Assembly: GCF_009870125.1 (NCBI RefSeq)
Contig: NC_046679.1
Coordinates: 868,001 to 932,000, forward strand
Reading direction: 5' to 3'
DNA from: Drosophila pseudoobscura
Taxonomy: Eukaryota > Arthropoda > Insecta > Diptera > Drosophilidae
DNA: 64,000 bases
Numbering within the stretch: the first letter of the stretch is position 1; every line of letters starts with the position of its first letter. Position numbers and translations under genes: made by a program. The notes under the pieces were generated by a model. The model searched no databases. It saw only the letters and a program-made list of their open reading frames with translations, and was not told the origin of the DNA. Of this stretch, positions 49,583 to 58,621 are shown in pieces.

Positions 49583-50043
49583 TTAAAATGGCATCTCGTT
49601 CGCATAGTTGGCATCGACATCATCTTCTGCGTCCCAGTCCAACCCCCAGCGGTCGTACGAGTCTAGGCTGTAGTGGGAAGCCTCACTGTTGTTGCCATCC
49701 TCATTGGAGTACTCGCTGTTGTACTCCAGATCGTCTGAATAGCTATCGCTGCCACTGTCCTCGCCCATGTCGTGCTCATCATGCACTCCCAGTTGGTCAT
49801 CGAAAGCATCATCCATATCATCCAAATCGCTTGCATTCTGCAAAGAGAGTTTACGTTTATATAAGGCTTTCTTTGACCCGGGTGGTTTTTACTCACAAAT
49901 TGTCCCGACTGTATGTTGATTTCAATCTGCAAACGTATATCCATAACCAGAAATGCTGTGGTGACCAGAATCGGTATGGTCAGACGACTTTTCCAGGCCA
50001 GCTCAGTGAGAAATAAGAAGATATTGCCGAAAGTAGAGTCCAT
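49583..50043 (-). CDS. Small single-pass membrane-type protein with acidic tail (second cistron)
   Basis: Two exons, 50043-49897 and 49837-49583, join in phase (GTGAGT ... TTTGCAG) to give 133 aa. I do not recognise the family. Residues about 20-36 are hydrophobic (LTIPILVTTAFLVMDI) and could be one membrane segment. Residues 50-133 are strongly acidic (Asp/Glu/Ser/Asn-rich, many DD and ED pairs), ending NEMPF. The ATG has a good Drosophila context (CACAATG). It begins only 10 nt after the stop codon of the CCDC32-like frame on the same strand, so the two are most simply read from one mRNA. The presence of a proper intron and clean frame argues for a real gene. Its partner or function is unknown. 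Confidence 0.75.
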
Positions 50044-50053
50044 TGTGCTGCCA

Positions 50054-50622
50054 CTAGTGATCGCCTTCCGCTTCCACTTCAGTGTGCTCCTCTTCGCGCT
50101 GCTCAAGAGCGTCGTGTTCCACTATGCGAACGGTTTCGCCCACTGTTAGGGCTTGGACAGGAAGCAAGTGACGATGCAGCCGACCACTGTCGATCGGCGT
50201 ATCAAGCTCCAGGAGCTGTTCAAATATTGTGACTGGTACGCCGTTGGCCGACAGGAGAGATCGCATGCAATCCTGCCGCTTGTCCTGCAAATTTTCCAAT
50301 AACTTGCTGCCCTTTTGCACCTTGGCCAACTTCCGCTCTGAAAATTCAGTTGTCTTTAGCAATTAAGCGTGTAAGTACACATTCCATATGGAATATTCTC
50401 ACCTAATAGTTCCAAATAGTTACTAGAATCAGGCAATGGGTCGTGGAGGTTCCTATCATTGCTTTTCTTAATATTTTCAAAGTCTTTTTCGTTGCCTTCC
50501 TGGTTCTGGTCGTGAGCTATGAAATTATCTTCAAAACTGTCACAGTTGCTTGAGAATTCTGTGTTTCCCTGATCAGTTTTTGTATCTTTCAATTGCCAGG
50601 GATCGGCGCTGCCCGTTGACAT
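50054..50622 (-). CDS. CCDC32-like protein (AP-2 assembly factor homolog, first cistron)
   Basis: Two exons, 50622-50403 and 50337-50054, join through a 65-nt intron to give 167 aa. The middle fits the CCDC32 pattern: an acidic N-terminus with a DSFEDNF motif, then PLPDSSNYLELLE-RKL across the splice, a coiled-coil-prone KxxKLLENLQDKRQDCMRSLL segment, and a C-terminal block around LDTPIDSGRLHRHLLPVQALTVGE. Vertebrate CCDC32 assists assembly of the AP-2 clathrin adaptor, so the same role at the plasma membrane is inferred. The joined codon at the splice (E-R-K) restores the family pattern, which supports the intron. Synteny suggests a melanogaster CG155xx ortholog, but I do not assign a symbol. 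The stop is 10 nt from the next ATG. Confidence 0.78.
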
Positions 50623-50712
50623 CTTTAACGCACCTACTTAATAAATTTAACTCTCGAAATATATATATATGAAACTGTTTGTACGTAGTTTTTGTTGTGA
50701 AGATTAAAGAGA

Positions 50713-50760
50713 CCGAAATATACCATCTCACATATGCAATATACCGAAAAATATACCGAT
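50713..50760 (-). promoter_or_regulatory. Promoter motif cluster (Ohler motif 6-like) for the dicistron
   Basis: Three near matches (11 of 12) to the reverse complement of the core-promoter motif KTYRGTATWTTT lie within 48 bp, about 90-140 nt upstream of the CCDC32-like ATG. This motif class marks housekeeping TATA-less promoters in Drosophila. Orientation fits minus-strand transcription. Confidence 0.45.
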
Positions 50761-51093
50761 GAAAAAACTAATTTAACCCACTCAAGGCCCCGTTTATACT
50801 TTTCACTGTGTTCGATAGTGTGTTCTTTGTTTCAGTGTTATTTGTATAGGACTTTCCAGAAATTCGAAAATTCGATAGCTCCAGAAATTCCAAACAAGTA
50901 CATCGCGTATTAACATCCACCTCGTCTCCTAGTCTCGCATTTGAGAACGAGGCAAATATTGAACATTCCGCTCATCCGAAAGTGCTGATCGGTGCTTTCG
51001 GGATTTGCCTAAGAATATAGGCATATACAATATACCGATGAAAAAACTAATTTAACCCAAGGCCCCGTTTATACTTTTCAGTGTGTTCGATAA
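50752..51093. repeat. Direct duplication of a ~65-bp segment, 279 bp apart
   Basis: 50752-50817 and 51031-51093 are nearly identical (TATACCGATGAAAAAACTAA ... ACTGTGTTCGATA, with a few changes and a 3-bp deletion). The second copy lies directly upstream of the GTSF1-like reading frame. The 215 bp between the copies holds no recognisable gene. The duplication may be a relic of an insertion or a local segmental duplication carrying promoter sequence. Confidence 0.85.
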
Positions 51094-51131
51094 GTTGATC
51101 AGTTGTAAAATTAAAAAAATCAGGTCTGAAA

Positions 51132-51340
51132 ATGTCGAAAAATTCCGTAAAAGTAACACCGTCCGGCAAAGAAGAGTACCTGATCTGCCCATTTGATGAA
51201 AGCCATCGAATATTAAGCAGTCGCATGATGGTACAATTGGTCCGTTGCGCGCCGAACCACCAAGGTAGCAAGAAGGTCCGCTGCCCGTTCAACATTACCC
51301 ATATTTTTACCATAACCGAAATGAAGTTATTGTATTGTAT
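51132..51340 (+). pseudogene. GTSF1-type CHHC zinc-finger gene fragment, degenerate and interrupted
   Basis: The frame opening at ATG 51132 encodes a protein head typical of GTSF1/Asterix proteins, small factors of the nuclear piRNA pathway and relatives with two CHHC zinc fingers. Finger 1 reads YLICPFDESHRI...MMVQLVRC: the first Cys, first His and last Cys are present but the second His is Gln. Finger 2 starts CPFNITH but has Leu-Leu where the second His is expected, and its end is lost at 51341, where a foldback element begins. An intact finger needs all four ligands, so this copy is probably non-functional or strongly diverged. Drosophila has several GTSF1 paralogs; which one this derives from cannot be told. 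Confidence 0.65.
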
Positions 51341-51936
51341 CAAAGACTATACAATACCAAGATGTTGCATGAGGAACAAATTCTTTTTCAATTTTCGTTT
51401 GACGCTTCATGGTACGGGCGCGCGGGGCTATTACTTCAATTCTCTTTTCCGCTACCTTCGCCTCCGAAACGCTACTCGGCTTCGTCAATGCCTCGGTCAG
51501 CGTCGAGTCGGTGTGTCTCGAGAGAAAGAATACAAAAACAAAATATGAATCGTCTGCGTGCCGAAACCGTAGGGCAGCGTGGTCGCTGATGTCTTTGGCG
51601 CGGCACAGTGGGACTCAGCCGAAATAGTAAAAAAATTTTATGAGTGCTTTAGATAAATTCTAATAGAGAATTTTCCAATCGAATTTTCCCACTGTGCCGC
51701 TCCAAAGACATCGGCGATCCGCGACCACCGCTTCGACGGTGCTGAGGCTCGAGAGTCCAGAATTGCCGAACAGACGAAACCGATGGGCAGCGGGGTCGCG
51801 GTAGAGACGAAGTACAGGCGAAAAGGGAATTGAAACCCCGCGCGCTCCCTCGTGCCGTTTGGGTTCTAATGTTAGGACCCGCCATAGAACAGCTTTTTGG
51901 TCGCTCATGCAACATCTTGGTATTGTATAGTCTTTG
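51341..51936. mobile_element. 596-bp foldback (long inverted repeat) element
   Basis: Positions 51341-51373 and 51904-51936 are perfect 33-bp inverted repeats (CAAAGACTATACAATACC...). Inside them the two arms, about 260 bp each, remain alignable (for example GATGTCTTTGG near 51590 against its complement near 51703), with a short spacer near 51605-51660. The structure is that of a non-autonomous foldback or long-TIR DNA element. There is no coding capacity for a transposase. No clear target-site duplication is visible at the ends. It interrupts the GTSF1-like frame. Confidence 0.75.
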
Positions 51937-52215
51937 GTGACACGCATTAAATGTAAGATAATAATAGGATAGGCCTCAGCTTAGGAGCAAAATACATAAG
52001 AACACCACACTCGTGGCCGATGAGCCAGTAGCCGGAAAATTGACAGCGTGCCGTTCCAAGCTGAGAGGACCATCTCGCCTACATCGTGGTTGCACGTTAC
52101 AGAGTTGGCTTTAACAGTTAACGCTCCAGCAGTTAAGCTGTCGCAAGTTGCTGCCTCTGCTGCTGACCACTGCAAGTACTGGCACTGGCATTGGCTGGTG
52201 CTGGCGCAGTATGTC
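51937..52215. other. Unassigned sequence left of the BEL fragment
   Basis: About 280 bp between the foldback element and the C-terminal pol sequence of the BEL/Pao relic. It may be the 3' end of that element, but no LTR with matching copy at the other end was found. Confidence 0.4.
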
Positions 52216-55185
52216 CTCCTACTTTAACCTCTAGCGCGTCTGATGACTCCATCGACTCCTTTGTAAACGGCTTCCACAATGCCCTTGCCCCACTCTCTTC
52301 GGGGCAAGGCTGGATCGCAGATGAAGACCATGTCACCCTGGCGAATCGGGTCCGCCCTCTGGCACCATTTCTCTCGGCGCACAAGTGTAGGCAGGTACTC
52401 CAAGACCCACCTCTTCCAGAAACGGTCCCTCATTAGTCGCGCTATACGCCACTACTTGCGTGCAGCGCACTCCTTGAGCAGCTCCACATCGTCGCCGGCG
52501 TGTCCGGCAGGTTAGCTACTCCTTGAGCAGATCATTTGGCATCAGGGGGGCTTCTTGGTCCGCATCCACCGGCAAGTGGGTGAGCGGACGCGAACTCACA
52601 ATGTTCTCTGCTTCGATCAGAAAACTCACCAGTACGTGATCCCTCGGCGCTATCTCCTTCAATGTGTAGCGCAGAACCTTCTTCACGCACTGCACCATTC
52701 GTTCCCAGACTCCTCCTTCAGATGGATTCACTGGGCAATTGAAAACCCACTCGATGCCTCGGCCAAATAGCTCACTCTGAATCCTTTCTGACTCGAACAC
52801 GTCGCCAAATCGTCTGACTTCCCTGTCAGCTCCTATGAAGTTTGGTACTGGGCCTCGACGGCAGACGAAGTTCCGTATCGCAATTATACAGGAATCAGTT
52901 GACAGGTCATGTGCCAACTCCAGATGTATCGCCCTGGTCGTCAGGCACGTGAAAAGGGCGACCCAGCGCTTCTCCGTGTGCCGCGATACTTTCACCAATA
53001 GTGGTCCAAAGTAATCCAGTCCGGTATTCTTAAATGGCCAGCATTGGTCTCCAGGCGATCCTTCGGCAGGGGTCCCATTATTGGCGGCGCTGCCCGCGCC
53101 CGATGCAACTTGCACACGTTGCATGCTGAGATCGTCTTCCGTAGTGCGCGTCTCAGCTTCGTAATCCAGAACCTTGTTCGGATCTCCGCAATCGTAGCAT
53201 CCACGTTTTGATGCTTCATCTTGGCGTGGAAATGATGCACAATCATCTCCGTAAGACTGTGCTTGTGTTACAGGATTATTGGCCTCCTCGCACTGTATGG
53301 CATACACAATGCGGCATCCACTCTGCCGTATGCTCGCAGAACTCCATGGCCATCTATGTATGGCGCCAGTCCCCGAATGTCGCTTCCACTGGCGACCGTC
53401 TTGCCGACTTCTGTCGACCGCATCTCGTTCGGAAACGCCTCACATTGTGCCTGTCTGACCAACAGTTTCTCTGCGGCCTCACACTCTGCTGCAGTGAGGC
53501 CGTAGTTCTCAAGCTCGCACATACGTTTTAGCTCATACGAAGCTCTCCAGCACGTCGTCATCCTCATAGGTGACCCTCCAGTAGGCCACTGCCGCGAATG
53601 CAGACTGACTTGCATCCACGAAGACGGGCATTTCTATAGCCCTCACGAGTCCACGCCCGAAGTAATGGCGAGGACATCGGAACTGTCCCACGGCGTCCAT
53701 TCCTTGCGCCAGTTCACAAAGGCCTTGTATCCCTTGGTTCATCCCACTGGATCTTCTGCCTCCAAATCTCTCGTAGCAGCAACTTGGCTGTTATCATAAG
53801 GCAACACAGGAAACCCAGGGGATCGAACGTGGACATGACCAAGCTCAAATACTCCCTCGTGGCTGCTTGGAACTCGATGATACTTCACAGTGAACCTGAA
53901 ATCGTCCGTGGCTGCCTGCCAACACATTCCGAGAATCTTCTGTTCAACCTCATTCCATCCGACGCTCACGCTTCGTCCTGGTGGGCCCAATGCCGTCTCC
54001 ACAATTTGTGAGCTGGATGAAAACTGGCACAGCTCAAATCCAGCGTTCGCATGTATCTCCTTCACTCGGGTAGATACGCTGATGGCTTCGCTCTCGGTAG
54101 CAATGCTGTCCACATAGTCATCCACATAATGATAGTCGATGATGGCCTTGACTGCTTTTGGATTCGAATGTCGAAACTGTTCAGCATTCACAGTCTTCAC
54201 GTAATGCGCAGCGCTTGGCGAGCAGGCTGCTCCAAAGGTCATTACGATCATCTCGTAGATGTCAGGATCTCTTCTGTCATCGCCATCTCTCCACAGAAAC
54301 CGTTGGGAACATCTGTCTTGGGGTTGGATCAGGACCTGATGGAACATCTCCTTGATGTCGCCACAGACTCCAACAGCACCTTTTCTAAAATGAAAGAGCA
54401 CAGCTGGCAAGGGTTTATAATGTTGGCCAGCGCCGAATTTAGCGATGTTCCTCCAACTCTAACTGCAGCGTCAAAAACCAGCCGAACCTTTCCCGGCTTG
54501 TTCGGGTTTTCGACTCCAAAGTGTGGCAAGTACCATAGCCTGTCGCTTTCCACTGGAACATCGTTAGGCTTCAGACGTCGAGCGTATCCTTTAGACACGT
54601 AATCCTTGATGATCCTGGTGTATTCCTGCGCGAACCCGTTGCGCTTCATCTTCTTCTCGACGTTGACCAACCGCTTGTACACCATATCATAGCTCCGTGG
54701 AAGCACAATGTGGTCATCCTTCCATAGTAGTCCTGTCTGGTAGCGTTGGCCCACTCTCACCGTAGTATCTTCTGCGCCCGCTCGTCGTCGCTGTGCAACT
54801 GGTGGCGCGGGTTCACGCTTCCACCATCCTCTGAATAGTGTCCTCCAGTGACAAAGCTAGGAGGCAAGACCGTGGTGGAGGCACTTACCGGCCCAAAGAC
54901 AACCCAGCCCAGCTTGGTTGCAGCCGCATACGGTGCCTGTCTGGCAAACCGTCTCGATCTAAGTGGAAATCCTAGATGTCCGTCTAGAAACTGCTGTCTG
55001 CTGGTTTCGCTGGCTGTAGCCTTTCTCCGCCTCGTTGCGCGACCTTCTACGTTCGTTGTACACACCACGATTTCACCGAGAACGCTCCGGCTATCGCCGG
55101 ATAGCGCCTTCAGGACCCCATCGAACTCAGAATTAATACGAAGGTCTTTTCTATGCGATAATACCGGCAGGTATCATTGAGAGTG
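52216..55185 (-). mobile_element. Decayed BEL/Pao-family LTR retrotransposon (pol region)
   Basis: A minus-strand pol relic split over several frames. From 5' to 3' on that strand: a protease-proximal TKLGWVVFGP motif (about 54900); reverse transcriptase with a PGKVRLVFDAA motif (about 54500), KEMFHQVLIQ and the catalytic YVDDYVDS box (about 54120); the BEL-type FRFTVKYHRVP stretch; RNase H with FVDASQSAFAAVAYW (about 53610); integrase with a degenerate zinc-binding region, LDYFGPLLV and VWERMVQCVKKVLR (about 52700); and a C-terminal domain with ADPIRQGDMVFICD (52350). Frameshifts and in-frame stops break it repeatedly. Gag and recognisable LTRs are missing, so it is a dead copy. Confidence 0.88.
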
Positions 55186-55292
55186 CCTAGGCTTTCGCCG
55201 GGCAACACTTACGGGACCCTGTCGGACTAAGAACTACTACGAAGCGGAAGAGGGCCGACAGGTATCGCCGAGAGTACCTAGGCAATCGTCGT
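55090..55292. repeat. Imperfect tandem repeat, period about 91 bp
   Basis: The block CAGGTATCATTGAGAGTGCC near 55168 recurs as CAGGTATCGCCGAGAGTACC near 55259. Matching flanks (GGACCC...GAACTCAGAA / GGACCC...GACTAAGAA) make two diverged tandem copies. The block lies at the 5' side of the BEL pol relic and may be leader sequence of that element. Confidence 0.6.
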
Positions 55293-56186
55293 TCCCGCTC
55301 TGTATCGGCGTCTACGCTGCGCCGGTGACTTTTGTCTCTCTTTTTCGCTGCTGGCGCGTCGTTACATGGTTTTGGTTTTCCGTGTTTCTCTTCTGCCGTT
55401 GCTGCTGTTGGCTTACCGTTTCGGCGCTTCGTTGCTGCGTCGACGCTGGCGGCTTATCTTTTCGGTGCTTCTCGTCTTCGGCTGTCGCTTAATTGATGCT
55501 GTTGGCTACCGTTTCGGCTCTTGGTGTATTCCTCTCTCTCTTTGGCTGCCGCTGCGTTGTTGTCGTTGGGTTTCGTTTCTTGGTGCATTCCTCCCCGTTG
55601 CTGTGTCGATGCCGTTGGTTTTCGGTTCTTGGTGTATTCCTCTCTCTCTCTCTTTGCGCCGTCGTCGTTGGGTTACTTTTCTAAAATAAACCAGTGGCGT
55701 CTGCCGTGATCTCGGGTCCCTCCAATGGAAAAACCAACTCGACCTGGTGGGCGGAAAAATGTGGGTGGAGCGTACGCTACCTCACAGTTTTGGCATAAGT
55801 GTCGATATCTACTAAACACAAATAATTGCATACGCCGCTTTAACGCTAATCCTAATTATAATACAATAAATGGTGTAATATTGAAGTCCGATTTGCCGTG
55901 TGGTGAAATTTAAGTACATTTCAATTGGATTAAAGAAATTAGAGCTGTTGAAACGTCGAAACATTGTCATCGATGTTTGGATGTACTTTGCAGACATCGA
56001 TGATTTTCCTAATTATTAGGTGTTTCTTTTGGCAGAACTTTTGAAATGTGTTGCTGACACGAAAGTAAAATTTAGACTCTTATACTGGAGCTTGGAACTT
56101 TTCGCACATATTGCAAAGCAGTTCCAGATTTCTGTGCAAGAGACATTAGATTCGATCATATTAGATTTTTTAGAATGTTAGAAATG
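55293..56186. other. Low-complexity and unassigned sequence
   Basis: 55490-55680 consists of two to three imperfect copies of a TTCGG(T/C)TCTTGGTGTATTCC unit plus CTCT runs. The remainder to 56186 is AT-rich with two ATCGAT motifs (about 55968 and 55993) and no recognisable gene. The plus-strand open frames here are products of the repeat. Confidence 0.6.
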
Positions 56187-57059
56187 TTACAATGCTCTTT
56201 TGGAAAACTCGCAACTGCTGCATATCACTTGGCTGCACTTATTGCAGGATGCACGGCATTTTGTGCAGGTGAATTCCTCGCAGGTGCTGCAAGTAAGTTT
56301 GTCTGCATGGCAGCAGAGTGTTATAGCAGGAGCGTTGGATGGCGGTATCTGACTGTTAACCTTAGCCTTCTTTTTTATCTCATACTGTTTTGATTGTATG
56401 TTGTTATAGAAATTTACACGATTTTTTCTCCCGCTGGTCCAATTGGAAGTAATTTCATTTGGAAATAACTCGGTTATTTCGTCTACAAGCTGGCGAGATT
56501 TTGACATCGTTAACTTTACATTTTGTTCAGAATAAAACGCCGTAATAGCTTTTCTGATTAACTTCCTGTCTCCAGGCGTCAATGGCTCCTTTTTAACTTT
56601 TTTTAAAACTGATTTACACTTGGCTTTAAGGAGAATCCCGTAAACGTTTATTATCAGCTCCACCGTCCGCACTGACGACACGCTGGCTACGTCGTGCCTT
56701 GGGGTTACAATTCCACTCCATTCTCCTATTTCGGAGTCTGAGCCAGAGTCGTCTTTTGGTGGCGGTTTAGGTGTTGGAGGCATTGTTTTGATATGATGAT
56801 CTGGACTTATGGAGGGAGTTTGTGGAGGCGGACTATTAGGTGGCTTTGGTGGAAAATTTGGTGGCTTTGGTGGACTTTCGTGTTCGCTGGGTTCATTTGA
56901 CGTTTCTTTCTTTCGTTTTGTATCTCCTCCTTCCTCTGTAATCCACTCCCAAATTGTGCATGTTACTTTCATCTTGGTGGCGCAAAGGTAAGCGAAGGAA
57001 CAAGTTGATAGTGGGGTCACTTTACACGATAGCTGTAAGCTAAACACAAACACACCCAC
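56187..57059 (-). CDS. Unidentified 290-codon open frame, proline-rich with C-terminal Cys cluster
   Basis: An uninterrupted minus-strand frame with several possible starts (the first Met at 57059; MKVTC about 28 codons later). I do not recognise the protein. It has a proline-rich low-complexity part (repeats of PPKPPN, roughly residues 60-110), an acidic DSGSDSE patch, a central basic helical domain (LTPGDRKLIRKAITAFY ... ELFPNEITSNWTSGRKNRV), and a C-terminus with about ten cysteines in CxxC-like spacing (CSTCEEFTCTKC, CNKCSQVICSSC) suggesting zinc binding. The LTxxDR...FPxE layout recalls a module seen in uncharacterised insect proteins, an impression that needs testing. It sits among transposon debris, so it may belong to a mobile element, yet it has no stop or frameshift. 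Confidence 0.5.
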   Translation of the reverse strand: MGVFVFSLQLSCKVTPLSTCSFAYLCATKMKVTCTIWEWITEEGGDTKRKKETSNEPSEHESPPKPPNFPPKPPNSPPPQTPSISPDHHIKTMPPTPKPPPKDDSGSDSEIGEWSGIVTPRHDVASVSSVRTVELIINVYGILLKAKCKSVLKKVKKEPLTPGDRKLIRKAITAFYSEQNVKLTMSKSRQLVDEITELFPNEITSNWTSGRKNRVNFYNNIQSKQYEIKKKAKVNSQIPPSNAPAITLCCHADKLTCSTCEEFTCTKCRASCNKCSQVICSSCEFSKRAL

Positions 57060-57753
57060 GCTTTCAAAAGAGGCCGCCAGCTATTCCTGCGATTTTGGAT
57101 AAACAATTCAACTCTATTCACAAACTGCGAGAATACTTGCCTCATTACCTGCTTTTCAATTGTGCCGTTAGCCTATCGAAGTGAGTGTTATTTAATAATT
57201 TGTTTAAAATCTAACTTGGGACGCCACCAATACTACATCATTGTCCCGTTAACGGCTGTTTCTGGACACATATGTGTCCGTCCCATTTGTGTTTTCTAGT
57301 GATCTCTGATGGTGAATATCTGTGCGCGGTAAAGCCGCAAAGCTTTTCCTCCCACGCTGTCGCTGGTGGCTAGCTCTTTCTCCGGCTCGCGCCCATCGTA
57401 CTCGAAACGATGGCACTCGACGAAGACGTGATGGCGTCCTTCACCACCCATATAGCTCGGTATATAGGGCAGCATACATAAATTTACCGGATTTTCTTTT
57501 CAGATCCTGCCACTATGTCTCACCTCACTGTAGCTTCAAACAAATTATGCATTCCTTCAACGAGGTAAAACTGTTGAACCATCCACTATTAGAGATTAAA
57601 AGAGCCATTCGGCATGTCGAGCGACCAGGGCACGTCGAAAGGCTCAAACGTGGAAAAATATACCTACTATCAAACCTTTCGGTTTTTACTGGTCAGCCAT
57701 TTGTACTCATCTTCCCACTGCTCTTGACTGTATCTCCACCACGCTGGAAAGTG
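57060..57753. other. Unassigned sequence between two unidentified open frames
   Basis: About 700 bp. It contains the perfect 16-bp palindrome GGACACATATGTGTCC at 57264-57279 and a GC-rich block at 57320-57440. An open plus-strand frame (57322-57846) has no recognisable motif and partly overlaps the minus-strand frame beyond 57754. Confidence 0.5.
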
Positions 57754-58404
57754 CTAGCAATAGCTGGCTTCAAAGTGGACGGAACTAGCTTCCGTTTCAT
57801 TTACTTGCGTGTGGTGCCCATAGCTCAAGCATCGCCCACATCCTGAAGGGTATCCCCTCGGTGTACTCGGTCGAGAGTACTCCGGTTTTGGAGTATCCAG
57901 CTCTGAGACTCCCACGACTGTCGCCATAAATCGTTGCGGATTTCTGTGGAAGTCTTGGCGACCTTCCGTCGGCAAATTTTCCATCACATCAGCAACCATA
58001 CCAACAATAACACTGCCGCATAGCTCGAGGTCAGTGCCATCAAAGACTATACAATAGTCTTTGGTGCTATTTAGTCGGTGTAACTTCGTGAATGATGTCA
58101 CTGGGTAGCGACAGACACGCTCAACCAGTTTTTTAACTTCTTTCACCTCCTGTGCGATCCGCTCCTGCACATCTTTATGTACCGGTGGGTACACAACGTT
58201 CTGCCAATTTGAAGTATTGAAATGACTGTTGTACAGAGGTCCCAGCACTCTGTCCATGAATCGATTGGATTTCGCCAGAATTCTCCGGATATGATTCACG
58301 TCCCAGAGCACTGGGAACTCCTGGGCAGCAGTCATGCAACCCTTCAAATTTGCGGTGCATCCGTCAGAGATGACGGATTTCTTTAAAAGCAGAAATAGGC
58401 CCAT
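57754..58404 (-). CDS. Unidentified ~217-codon open frame
   Basis: A minus-strand open frame that stays open upstream to about 58460, where a possible splice acceptor (ATCAG) precedes GAGTCATG. The encoded protein looks real in composition (KSVISDGCTANLKGCM, MDRVLGPLYNSHF, ERIAQEVKEVKKLVERV, DYCIVFDGTDLELCGSVIVGMV) but I cannot assign a family. It carries the 23-bp interrupted palindrome at 58041-58063 inside the frame. Neighbours are repeats, so it could be a fragment of a mobile element or a duplicated exon. No start context or partner exon is certain. Confidence 0.4.
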   Translation of the reverse strand: MGLFLLLKKSVISDGCTANLKGCMTAAQEFPVLWDVNHIRRILAKSNRFMDRVLGPLYNSHFNTSNWQNVVYPPVHKDVQERIAQEVKEVKKLVERVCRYPVTSFTKLHRLNSTKDYCIVFDGTDLELCGSVIVGMVADVMENLPTEGRQDFHRNPQRFMATVVGVSELDTPKPEYSRPSTPRGYPSGCGRCLSYGHHTQVNETEASSVHFEASYC

Positions 58405-58621
58405 GAATAGTCCCCAAAGGATGTCGTTATGTAACTCATTACCAAAACAGTAGACTACAATACGTCTGCTATGACATGACTCCTGATTGGTTTTTGTCGT
58501 TTAGAATGCGGGATGAATCCAATGTGGGTGTCATCGGGTTGCTATCCACTGTACTGGAGAATGCGCTGAAGTTGGCCGACGCACGTTCTCCAGCACCGTC
58601 TCCAGCGGCACAAAACAAATT
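58405..58621. other. Left flank of the 170-bp array
   Basis: About 215 bp between the open frame and the tandem array. It includes the in-frame upstream extension of the preceding open frame. Nothing else is recognised. Confidence 0.4.

Noticed and set aside
51981..52200. Possible LTR of the BEL element
   Set aside because: No matching copy is present beyond the other end of the element (55.2-55.8 kb), and TG...CA termini could not be placed.
57322..57846. 174-codon plus-strand frame
   Set aside because: It has no recognisable domain, overlaps the better-looking minus-strand frame from 57754, and begins in a GC-rich block that lengthens chance frames.
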